Shown here: piece after piece, positions 1-5,372 of the stretch | How the letters are laid out: each line of letters starts with the position of its first letter | How positions within the stretch are numbered: the first letter of the stretch is position 1 | Source of the DNA: Microbacteriaceae bacterium UBA963 | GTDB taxonomy: Bacteria > Actinomycetota > Actinomycetes > Actinomycetales > Microbacteriaceae | NCBI GenBank assembly: GCA_002292955.1 | Contig: DBCH01000110.1 | Location: 1 to 5,990, forward strand | Length of the DNA stretch: 5,990 nucleotides | Direction of reading: 5' to 3' | Program-made: the position numbers and the translations under genes | Notes under the pieces: generated by a model | The model's input: the letters and a program-made list of their open reading frames with translations, nothing else | Told to the model about the DNA's origin: nothing | Databases searched by the model: none

Positions 1-813
1 GCGGCGTGCGTGGGCCAAGAAGCGCAAGCGCGCGCGGAGGAGATTGTGTCGCGTCTTCTGGCAGCCGCCGAAGACCCACAGTTGGCTCTGGAGATTGATA
101 CCGACCTACGCCCAGAAGGTAAACAGGGCGTTCGCGTTCGGTCGCTCGAATCGTACGCTCAGTACTACGAACGCTGGGGTGCGACGTGGGAAACTCAGGC
201 GTTGCTGCGTGCCACCGTGGTGGCCGGGGATGGTGATCTCGTGCGCGACATGACGACACTCATCGATGCCGTGCGGTATCCCGCGGTCGTTTCGACTGAG
301 GCGGTGAGGGACATTCGACGCATGAAAGCCCGAGTGGAGAGTGAACGGTTACCGCAGGGTGCCGACCCGACTCGGCATCTCAAACTCGGGCGTGGATCGC
401 TGAGCGACGTTGAATGGACCGTGCAGCTGTTTCAGCTACGGTTTGCTCACGACGTGCCCGCGCTGAGAACAACATCGACGCTGGCGGCGCTGGCGGCCTG
501 CGTGGAATCGAAGCTCATGACCGCGAGCGATGCGCAACGCCTGAGCGATGCCTGGCTTTTGGCCTCCCGCGTGCGTGCGGCGGGCACCCTCTGGAACAAT
601 CGCCTGTCAGATGTTCTTCCCACAGAACGTTCAGAACTCGAGGGATTGGCTCGGCTGGTAGGAATGCCGCCCGGCAGTGCGTCTGAGCTTGAAGAGAACT
701 ATCTGGGCACCACTCGTCGCGCCAGGACCGTCTTTGAACGCTGCTTCTTCGACGACAGCAACCGTCCGGATGCGTCAACGGCGAGCGAAAAGAAAAGCGG
801 ACCACCCCGCTAA
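1..813 (+). CDS. glnE: Glutamine synthetase adenylyltransferase/adenylyl-removing enzyme, C-terminal part (5' truncated by window)
   Basis: This is the last 270 codons of a frame open from base 1 to the TAA at 811-813; the start lies outside the window. GlnE transfers AMP from ATP to a tyrosine on each glutamine synthetase subunit, inactivating it when nitrogen is plentiful, and also removes it. Visible here is the end of the second nucleotidyltransferase domain, with the conserved stretch IDTDLRPEGK at window codons 32-41 (acidic metal-ligand type) followed by RSLESYAQYYERW and TWETQALLRA. After it comes the helical GlnE/GlnD-type domain with the family motif GRGSLSDVEW at codons 130-139. 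The C-terminus is a normal GlnE end, followed by a short polar tail. Its neighbour glnA, which encodes its substrate, is convergent. An internal GTG at position 10 is not the real start, because the homology continues upstream of it. Family assignment is from recognised motifs, not a search. Confidence 0.95.
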   Translation, partial: AACVGQEAQARAEEIVSRLLAAAEDPQLALEIDTDLRPEGKQGVRVRSLESYAQYYERWGATWETQALLRATVVAGDGDLVRDMTTLIDAVRYPAVVSTEAVRDIRRMKARVESERLPQGADPTRHLKLGRGSLSDVEWTVQLFQLRFAHDVPALRTTSTLAALAACVESKLMTASDAQRLSDAWLLASRVRAAGTLWNNRLSDVLPTERSELEGLARLVGMPPGSASELEENYLGTTRRARTVFERCFFDDSNRPDASTASEKKSGPPR

Positions 814-827
814 CGAGGTGGTCCGCT
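796..827. terminator. Bidirectional Rho-independent terminator between glnE and glnA
   Basis: AGCGGACCACC at 796-806 pairs perfectly with GGTGGTCCGCT at 817-827: an 11-bp GC-rich stem with a 10-base loop. On the minus strand, the direction of glnA, the stem is followed at once by TTTCTTTT (795-788), a good U-tract. On the plus strand four Ts follow at 831-834, a weaker tail. The glnE stop codon (811-813) lies inside the loop and the left arm is coding. A second small hairpin, CTGAG-TTTT-CTCAG, occupies 826-839. Confidence 0.88.
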
Positions 828-842
828 GAGTTTTCTCAGGGC

Positions 843-2267
843 TTAGACGCCGTAGTACAGCTCGTACTCGAACGGGTGAGGACGCTGCGCCATCGGCTTG
901 ATCTCGTTCTCACGCTTGTACGAGATCCACGTCTCGATGAGGTCCTTGGTGAAGACGTTGCCAGCGAGCAGGAATTCGTGGTCGTTCTCCAGCGCGATGA
1001 GGGCCTCGTCGAGCGATGCGGGTACCTGAGGAATGTTCTTTGCTTCCTCGGGGGGCAGCTCGTAGAGGTCCTTGTCAACGGGCTCGTGGGGCTCGATGCG
1101 GTTCTTGATTCCGTCGAGGCCGGCCATCATCTGAGCGGCAAACGCAAGATACGGGTTACCCGAGGCGTCGGGTGCGCGGAACTCGATGCGCTTGGCCTTG
1201 GGGTTCGTTCCCGTGATTGGAATGCGGATGGCTGCCGAGCGGTTTCCGGCCGAGTACACCAGGTTTACGGGTGCTTCGAAGCCGGGAACCAGTCGGTGGA
1301 ATGAGTTGAGCGAGGGGTTGGTGAAGGCAATCACCGCAGCAGCGTGCTTGAGCAGACCACCGATGTACCAGCGCGCGATGTCGCTGAGCCCGCCGTAGCC
1401 GTTCTCGTCGTAGAACAGGGGCTTGCCGTCGCTCCACAGCGACTGGTGGGTGTGCATGCCCGAACCGTTGTCTCCAAAGAGCGGCTTGGGCATGAACGTT
1501 GCGGTCTTGCCCCATTCCAGCGCCGTGTTCTTGACCACGTACTTGAACTTGAGGATGTCGTCGGCGGCCTTGACCATGGTGTCAAAGCGGTAGTTGATTT
1601 CGCCCTGGCCGGCGGTGCCCACCTCGTGGTGCGAGCGCTCCAGAATGAGGCCCGCCTCCTCGAGCTTGATGCACATGTCGTCGCGCATGTCGGCGTGCTG
1701 GTCGACCGGCGAGACGGGGAAGTAGCCGCCCTTGTAGGGAGTCTTGTTGGCGAGGTTTCCGCCCTCCTCTTCGCGCCCGGTGTTCCAGGCCGCCTCAGAC
1801 GAGTCAACCGAGTAGAAACTGCGGTTCTGGCTGACCTCATAGCGCACGTCGTCGAAGACGAAGAACTCTGCTTCGGGAGCGAAAAAGGCCGTGTCGGCGA
1901 TGCCCGTCGAGGCGAGGTACTTCTCAGCCTTCTTGGCAACCTGACGGGGGTCACGGCCGTAGATCTCGCCGTTGCGCGGGTTGTAAATGTCGAAAACCAT
2001 GATGAGGGTCTTGAGCTCACGGAAGGGGTCGAGGTACGCGGTCGACACATCGGGAATCAGCTGCATGTCTGATTCGTGAATCGAGGCAAACCCGCGGATC
2101 GACGAACCGTCGAACAACTGGCCAACGGTGAAGAATTCCTCATCCACCGTGTGCGCGGGAATGTTGAAGTGCTGCTGCACACCAAGCAAATCACAGAAGC
2201 GAATGTCGAGGAACTTGACGTCGTTGTCCTTGATAAAGGAAAGGACTTCGGAGGAGTTTGTGAACAT
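843..2267 (-). CDS. glnA: Type I glutamine synthetase (glutamate-ammonia ligase), adenylylation-regulated
   Basis: This cytoplasmic dodecameric enzyme makes glutamine from glutamate, ammonia and ATP. The 474-residue length is normal for GSI-beta. The N-terminal domain includes LFDGSSIRGF (51-60). The catalytic domain shows the metal-ligand motif PEAEFF (E132, E134), then HHEVGTAGQGEIN (E215, E223), NGSGMHTHQSL (H272 in the second metal site), NSFHRLVPGFEAP with the catalytic-loop Glu331, NRSAAIRIP (R343) and IEFRAPD (R364). KDLYELPPEE at 399-408 places the adenylylation tyrosine at Y402, the target of GlnE. The ATG at 2267 is preferred: it gives the normal N-terminus MFTNSSEVLSFIKD and has a purine-rich GAGAAG seven bases upstream (2275-2280). 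Transcription probably starts in the 2268-2377 leader, under the GlnR-like array, and ends at the hairpin 796-827. This is the glnA1-type main GS of actinobacteria; a second copy elsewhere cannot be excluded. Confidence 0.98.
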   Translation of the reverse strand: MFTNSSEVLSFIKDNDVKFLDIRFCDLLGVQQHFNIPAHTVDEEFFTVGQLFDGSSIRGFASIHESDMQLIPDVSTAYLDPFRELKTLIMVFDIYNPRNGEIYGRDPRQVAKKAEKYLASTGIADTAFFAPEAEFFVFDDVRYEVSQNRSFYSVDSSEAAWNTGREEEGGNLANKTPYKGGYFPVSPVDQHADMRDDMCIKLEEAGLILERSHHEVGTAGQGEINYRFDTMVKAADDILKFKYVVKNTALEWGKTATFMPKPLFGDNGSGMHTHQSLWSDGKPLFYDENGYGGLSDIARWYIGGLLKHAAAVIAFTNPSLNSFHRLVPGFEAPVNLVYSAGNRSAAIRIPITGTNPKAKRIEFRAPDASGNPYLAFAAQMMAGLDGIKNRIEPHEPVDKDLYELPPEEAKNIPQVPASLDEALIALENDHEFLLAGNVFTKDLIETWISYKRENEIKPMAQRPHPFEYELYYGV

Positions 2268-2302
2268 AGGAATTCTTCTCTTCGTCGAAGGAATGGGGGA
2301 AT

Positions 2303-2318
2303 TGCAAGATGACTTGCA
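2303..2318. repeat. Inverted repeat in the glnA 5' leader
   Basis: TGCAAG (2303-2308) and CTTGCA (2313-2318) form a perfect 6-base inverted repeat around a 4-base centre, 36 bases upstream of the glnA start codon. It could be a small mRNA hairpin or a dimer-binding site near the expected transcription start. No matching family of sites is recognised. Confidence 0.4.
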
Positions 2319-2323
2319 CCGTA

Positions 2324-2329
2324 ACTCTA
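2324..2329 (-). promoter_or_regulatory. Possible -10 element of glnA promoter
   Basis: On the minus strand the hexamer is TAGAGT, fitting the actinobacterial TANNNT pattern. It lies 56 bases upstream of the glnA ATG and 10 bases downstream of the GlnR-like array. There is no convincing -35 hexamer at 17 bases, as would fit an activator-dependent promoter. An alternative -10, TACGGT, lies directly downstream at 2318-2323. The choice between them is uncertain. Confidence 0.3.
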
Positions 2330-2339
2330 CGGTTGCGCC

Positions 2340-2377
2340 GTGACACGGTTGTGTCGCTATTGTTTCAACAATGTTAC
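2340..2377 (-). promoter_or_regulatory. Probable GlnR nitrogen-regulator operator of glnA (four boxes, 11-base period)
   Basis: Read in the direction of glnA, four 5-base boxes occur: GTAAC (2377-2373), GAAAC (2366-2362), GACAC (2355-2351) and GTCAC (2344-2340). Each is separated by exactly six bases. The published actinobacterial GlnR consensus is gTnAc-n6-GaAAc, repeated. The first pair matches it perfectly; the second pair matches less well but keeps phase. GlnR is an OmpR-type response-regulator-like protein that controls glnA in Streptomyces and mycobacteria. The array is 73-110 bases upstream of the glnA ATG, a suitable place for activation. It lies between divergent genes, so it could also affect the RDD gene. 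The sequence match is direct; that GlnR exists in this organism is inference. Confidence 0.72.
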
Positions 2378-2387
2378 GCCACGTGGC
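2378..2387. repeat. 10-base perfect palindrome GCCACGTGGC
   Basis: The palindrome starts at the base after the last GlnR-like box. It overlaps a further small repeat, GGCC-GTTC-GGCC (2385-2396). It may be a binding site for a dimeric regulator, but GC-rich DNA produces such palindromes by chance and no regulator is recognised. Confidence 0.3.
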
Positions 2388-2441
2388 CGTTCGGCCCCGA
2401 CCGAGAAATCGACGCGGCCGGTGCGCACTCCACGCGATGCC

Positions 2442-2447
2442 TAGGAT
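2442..2447 (+). promoter_or_regulatory. -10 element TAGGAT giving a probable leaderless RDD transcript
   Basis: TAGGAT fits TANNNT and is followed by exactly six bases and then the GTG start at 2454, so transcription would begin at or next to the start codon. No strong Shine-Dalgarno sequence is present; AGGA inside the hexamer is the only partial match. No clear -35 is seen. Confidence 0.5.
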
Positions 2448-2453
2448 GAAGAG

Positions 2454-2897
2454 GTGAGTTCCTCAACAAGTCCGGGCCAACCCGGATACCCCGGAAAAAG
2501 ATGGGGATTGCCCGAAACGGGTTATCGGTCGGTCGGTCGCCTCGGTCGTCGAATCGGGGCTCTCATGATTGATTGGGCTATCGCATACGTGATCGCCCTC
2601 ATCTGGCTTGGTTTGCCCGCGTTGACACAGCCGGGCGCCGGCCAGTTTGCCACCCTCGGCATCTTCGTGGTTCTTCAAATCGTTGGCATTGCCGCACTGG
2701 GCGGAAGCATCGGGCATCGCAGTGTGGGTCTTGCGGTGATGCCTCTCCGGGGGGGTTGGGTCGGTGTGTGGCGACCCGTGGTGCGGAGCCTGCTCCTCGC
2801 CCTTGTCGTGCCGGCGCTGGTGTGGGATTCAGACCAGCGCGGATTCCACGACAAGATTGCGGGAACGGTTCTTGTGCGAACCGGTCCGCGCCCATAA
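2454..2897 (+). CDS. RDD family small membrane protein
   Basis: The 147-residue protein has a polar, Pro/Gly/Ser-rich N-terminus (1-25) and then an RDD domain. LGRRIGALMIDWAIAY (30-45) carries the family Arg and Asp (R32/R33, D40) at the start of the first membrane segment (about 36-56). A second segment spans about 66-86 and a third hydrophobic stretch about 108-124. The family C-terminal motif DQRGFHDKIAGTVLV is at 127-141. The molecular role of RDD proteins is largely unknown; transport functions have been proposed for some. The GTG start gives the expected length and sits six bases after a TANNNT hexamer; an ATG at 2446 reads into a stop after three codons. Divergent from glnA and convergent with the DUF4191 gene. 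Orthologues sit beside glnA and lipA in mycobacteria too (Rv2219A, from memory). Confidence 0.85.
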   Translation: MSSSTSPGQPGYPGKRWGLPETGYRSVGRLGRRIGALMIDWAIAYVIALIWLGLPALTQPGAGQFATLGIFVVLQIVGIAALGGSIGHRSVGLAVMPLRGGWVGVWRPVVRSLLLALVVPALVWDSDQRGFHDKIAGTVLVRTGPRP

Positions 2898-2909
2898 GGG
2901 TGCTCTGAT

Positions 2910-3602
2910 CTAGCGCGGGCGTCCCATGCTGCGGATGCGGTTGGGGTCGATGCCCTTGGGGATGGGCATGTCGTTACCGAGTGACGACATGCGCCTCGAG
3001 ACAACCGAAACCTCGGCCTTCGTGAGCACCTTGGGAAGCTTTTTGATGCGCTTGGACAGTTGAGTCAGGGGAACCGACGAGGCATCGGGGCCAACGTTGA
3101 GGACGGTGACGGGAACGTTGGGAAGAAGGCGCACACACTTGCGGCGCTCATCGTCGGACAGGCGTTGCGTGCGGGCAGTGGGTCCCTCAATCACGAGTAC
3201 GACTCCGGCTCGGCCGATGGCGCGAAAAACTGCGTCGAGTGTCTTGGGATTCACGGCGATGGGCTGGTCGCTCGTAATCCAACCGCGGCGAAGGGCGCCC
3301 GACAGCACGGCACCAGAGGCTCCCTGCTTGCCCTGCATCTGGCGGTAGGCGGTGGACTCGGCAATGCGCCCCATGACAATGAGGCCGAGCAGAATGCCCA
3401 CGAGAACGCCGAGGACCACCCAGATAATCCAGTTGATGATGTTGCCCGCGGAAAAAATGAGACTTCCCACGACGGCCAAGGCAATTGGTCCGAGGATGCA
3501 CAGAAGCGTCCACAGGGTGACGAGCGGGTTGTGCTTGCGGGTGACCTGAAAGACCTGCCACAACTGAGCAAGCTGACCTGGTTCTCGGTTCTTTTTTGCC
3601 AT
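2910..3602 (-). CDS. DUF4191 family membrane protein
   Basis: The 230-residue protein matches the actinobacterial DUF4191 family, whose function is unknown. The short basic N-terminus MAKKNREPGQLAQLWQVFQ is typical. Two membrane segments follow at about 28-50 and 55-77, joined by a very short turn. The rest (about 80-230) is a soluble domain, probably cytoplasmic, beginning RIAESTAYRQMQGKQGASGA, with GWIT at 107-110, VVLVIEGP at 134-141 and a basic C-terminus ending RSMGRPR. It lies 49 bases downstream of lipA on the same strand and is a conserved lipA neighbour, so a link to lipoate or membrane biology is possible but unproven. The ATG at 3602 has no ribosome binding site but has TATTGT six bases upstream, suggesting its own leaderless transcript in addition to any readthrough from lipBA. 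The gene ends 12 bases from the convergent RDD gene. Confidence 0.88.
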   Translation of the reverse strand: MAKKNREPGQLAQLWQVFQVTRKHNPLVTLWTLLCILGPIALAVVGSLIFSAGNIINWIIWVVLGVLVGILLGLIVMGRIAESTAYRQMQGKQGASGAVLSGALRRGWITSDQPIAVNPKTLDAVFRAIGRAGVVLVIEGPTARTQRLSDDERRKCVRLLPNVPVTVLNVGPDASSVPLTQLSKRIKKLPKVLTKAEVSVVSRRMSSLGNDMPIPKGIDPNRIRSMGRPR

Positions 3603-3608
3603 GGGTCA

Positions 3609-3614
3609 ACAATA
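3609..3614 (-). promoter_or_regulatory. -10 element TATTGT giving a probable leaderless DUF4191 transcript
   Basis: On the minus strand TATTGT is followed by six bases (TGACCC) and the ATG at 3602. The hexamer fits TANNNT and the gap contains no Shine-Dalgarno sequence. It lies within the 49-base lipA-DUF4191 gap. No convincing -35 is seen. Confidence 0.5.
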
Positions 3615-3651
3615 CCGGCGCGGGCCGTTGCGCGGGGACCTGCCCGAACAG

Positions 3652-4635
3652 CTAAACGGCTTGAGAGAATCCGGCCGATTCCGCGGCGAGGTGGGCCAGG
3701 TGCTCAGGAATCGCGTGTCCACGGGCTGTCATGGACTGAGCGTAAAGCCGGCCGGCACGATACGAACTGCGCACGAGCGGACCCGACAGCACACCCAAGA
3801 AGCCCAGAGCCTCGGCTTCCTGCTTGAGCTCGACGAATTCGTCCGGATGCACCCAACGCTCCACCGGATGGTGACGCGCGCTGGGGCGGAGGTACTGCGT
3901 GATGGTGATGATGTCGGTTCCCGCGGAATAGAGATCCCGAAGGGCCTCGGAGATTTCGGCGCGTTCCTCGCCCATGCCCAGGATGAGATTCGACTTCGTG
4001 ATGAGTCCTGCGTTGCGCCCCTGCGTGATCACGTCGAGAGAGCGGTCGTAGCGAAATGCGGGACGGATGCGCTTAAAGATTCGCGGAACGGTCTCGACGT
4101 TGTGAGCAAAAACCTCGGGGGCTGCATCGAACACCAGCCCCAAAAGTTCGGGGTTGCCGGAGAAGTCCGGAACGAGAATTTCGACGCCCGTCCCGGGGGA
4201 CTGGCGGTGAATCTCGCGGATGGTCTCGGCGTATAGCCAGGCCCCCTCGTCGTCGAGATCATCGCGGGCAACGCCCGTGACCGTTGCGTAGCGCAGTTTC
4301 ATGGTCGCGACGGATTCGCCGACCCGCCGAGGCTCATCCGCGTCAAAGTCATCTGGCTTGCCCGTGTCAATTTGGCAGAAGTCGCATCGGCGCGTGCACT
4401 GCGATCCGCCAATCAAGAAGGTGGCTTCACGATCTTCCCAGCACTCATAGATGTTGGGGCAGCCCGCCTCCTGGCAAACCGTGTGGAGTCCCTCAGACTT
4501 GACCAGCGACTGCATCGCTTGATACTCGGGCCCCATCTTGGCCGTCGTGCGAATCCACTCGGGCTTGCGCTCGATGGGAGTCTCGGCGTTGCGAACCTCG
4601 AGGCGGAGAAGTTTGCGACCTTCAGTTGTACTCAT
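3652..4635 (-). CDS. lipA: Lipoyl synthase (radical SAM)
   Basis: LipA inserts two sulfur atoms at C6 and C8 of protein-bound octanoyl groups to form lipoyl cofactors of dehydrogenase complexes and the glycine cleavage H protein. It is cytoplasmic and carries two 4Fe-4S clusters. The auxiliary-cluster motif CX4CX5C is at C54, C59 and C65 (VCQEAGCPNIYEC). The radical SAM motif CX3CX2C is at C80, C84 and C87 (CTRRCDFC). The C-terminal RSSY motif at 289-292 supplies the serine ligand of the auxiliary cluster. The 327-residue length is normal. The ATG at 4635 is chosen over an upstream in-frame ATG at 4851: it gives the usual N-terminus GRKLLRLEVRNAETPIE and has a GAAGGA ribosome binding site. 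The 72 extra residues from the upstream start lie wholly inside lipB and resemble nothing in LipA. The first 14 bases overlap the end of lipB, suggesting translational coupling. Confidence 0.97.
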   Translation of the reverse strand: MSTTEGRKLLRLEVRNAETPIERKPEWIRTTAKMGPEYQAMQSLVKSEGLHTVCQEAGCPNIYECWEDREATFLIGGSQCTRRCDFCQIDTGKPDDFDADEPRRVGESVATMKLRYATVTGVARDDLDDEGAWLYAETIREIHRQSPGTGVEILVPDFSGNPELLGLVFDAAPEVFAHNVETVPRIFKRIRPAFRYDRSLDVITQGRNAGLITKSNLILGMGEERAEISEALRDLYSAGTDIITITQYLRPSARHHPVERWVHPDEFVELKQEAEALGFLGVLSGPLVRSSYRAGRLYAQSMTARGHAIPEHLAHLAAESAGFSQAV

Positions 4636-5266
4636 GGATTCCTTCAAACTCGGCCACGAAGGCGTTTCGTACAGTGTCGATAACGTCCGATGGGGTGATG
4701 AGTGTTCCCGTTTCGAGGGAAAGAGTCGTTGCCCCGGCATCCCGAATCCCGCAGGCGACAATATTCGCGTAAGCGTCGAGAGAGTTCGAGCAGTTGAGCG
4801 AGAAACCGTGCATGGTGACCCCCTCGGCAACGCGAATTCCGATGGCCGCAATCTTGTTGAACCCTAAGTCTCGGCGAACCCACACGCCGCTGCGTCCATC
4901 CACCCGCTCGCCCACAACGCCATAGCCGTTGAGGAGTTCAATGAGGAAGCTTTCCAGTCGTCTCACGTGAGCGACAACATCTACCGGGTCTGCGAGTCTG
5001 AGGATGGGATAGCCAACCAGTTGTCCGGGTCCGTGCCACGTGATCTTGCCGCCACGATCAACGTCAATGACCTCGGTGCCGTCTGTCGGACGTTCGTCTG
5101 GCGCGGTGCGTTTTCCGGCCGTGTAGACACTGGTGTGCTCGAGGAGAAGCAGTGTGTCGGGAGCACGACCGGCAACAACGTCCTGGTGCACGCGTCGCTG
5201 TAGATCCCACGCGTCGCGATAGTTCACCGCATCGGTGTCGAGCCCCAGGATTTGCACTTCCAGCAC
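4622..5266 (-). CDS. lipB: Lipoyl(octanoyl) transferase
   Basis: LipB moves octanoate from acyl carrier protein to a lysine of lipoyl domains, the step before LipA. The 214-residue protein has the expected fold markers: LLLLEHTSVYTAGKR (39-53), RGGKITWHGPGQLVGYPIL (71-89), and the catalytic pair Lys138 (in GFNKIAAIGIR) and Cys172 (in NIVACGI). Both are shifted by four from the M. tuberculosis LipB Lys142/Cys176 numbering as I recall it. GVTMHGFSLN at 149-158 is also characteristic. The start is GTG at 5266, giving MLEVQILGLD; it has TAGACT six bases upstream and only GGA as a poor ribosome binding site. The TGA stop at 4622 lies inside lipA, an overlap of 14 bases. lipB is first in a probable lipB-lipA operon, possibly continuing into DUF4191. 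Confidence 0.96.
   Translation of the reverse strand: MLEVQILGLDTDAVNYRDAWDLQRRVHQDVVAGRAPDTLLLLEHTSVYTAGKRTAPDERPTDGTEVIDVDRGGKITWHGPGQLVGYPILRLADPVDVVAHVRRLESFLIELLNGYGVVGERVDGRSGVWVRRDLGFNKIAAIGIRVAEGVTMHGFSLNCSNSLDAYANIVACGIRDAGATTLSLETGTLITPSDVIDTVRNAFVAEFEGIHEYN
4640..4645 (-). promoter_or_regulatory. Ribosome binding site of lipA
   Basis: GAAGGA on the minus strand ends four bases before the ATG at 4635. It supports this start over the longer frame beginning at 4851. The site lies within the lipB coding sequence, as expected for a co-transcribed overlapping gene. Confidence 0.75.
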
Positions 5267-5272
5267 GAGTCC

Positions 5273-5278
5273 AGTCTA
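5273..5278 (-). promoter_or_regulatory. -10 element TAGACT giving a probable leaderless lipB transcript
   Basis: On the minus strand TAGACT (TANNNT) is followed by six bases (GGACTC) and the GTG start at 5266. Transcription would begin at or near the first base of the start codon. No clear -35 is seen. This would be the promoter of the lipB-lipA unit. Confidence 0.5.
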
Positions 5279-5372
5279 CGCGTGCGTCCTGCACAACTTG
5301 CTCTGGATCAACTCGTACACGGGCAACACACGTCGCGGCCGTGAAGTCGTGGTGAGGGAGCATGCTGACGTC

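Noticed and set aside
1331..2050. 239-codon minus-strand frame within glnA
   Set aside because: It is a shifted frame of glnA, extremely rich in Ser, Thr and Arg, the usual signature of an out-of-frame GC-rich gene.
1344..2072. 242-codon plus-strand frame opposite glnA
   Set aside because: It is antisense to well-conserved glnA codons, with no recognisable motif or start signal. Long antisense frames are common opposite GC-rich genes.
3603..3651. Possible terminator in the lipA-DUF4191 gap
   Set aside because: Only short GC repeats (CGGGC/GCCCG) are present, with no T-tract, so I do not call a terminator.
3060..3827. 255-codon plus-strand frame across DUF4191 and the end of lipA
   Set aside because: It lies opposite two confidently assigned genes. 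Its product is low-complexity and polar and resembles no family.
3652..4851. A longer lipA of 399 residues starting at the ATG at 4851
   Set aside because: The extra 72 residues are wholly inside lipB and unlike LipA. The ATG at 4635 has a ribosome binding site and gives the normal family N-terminus.
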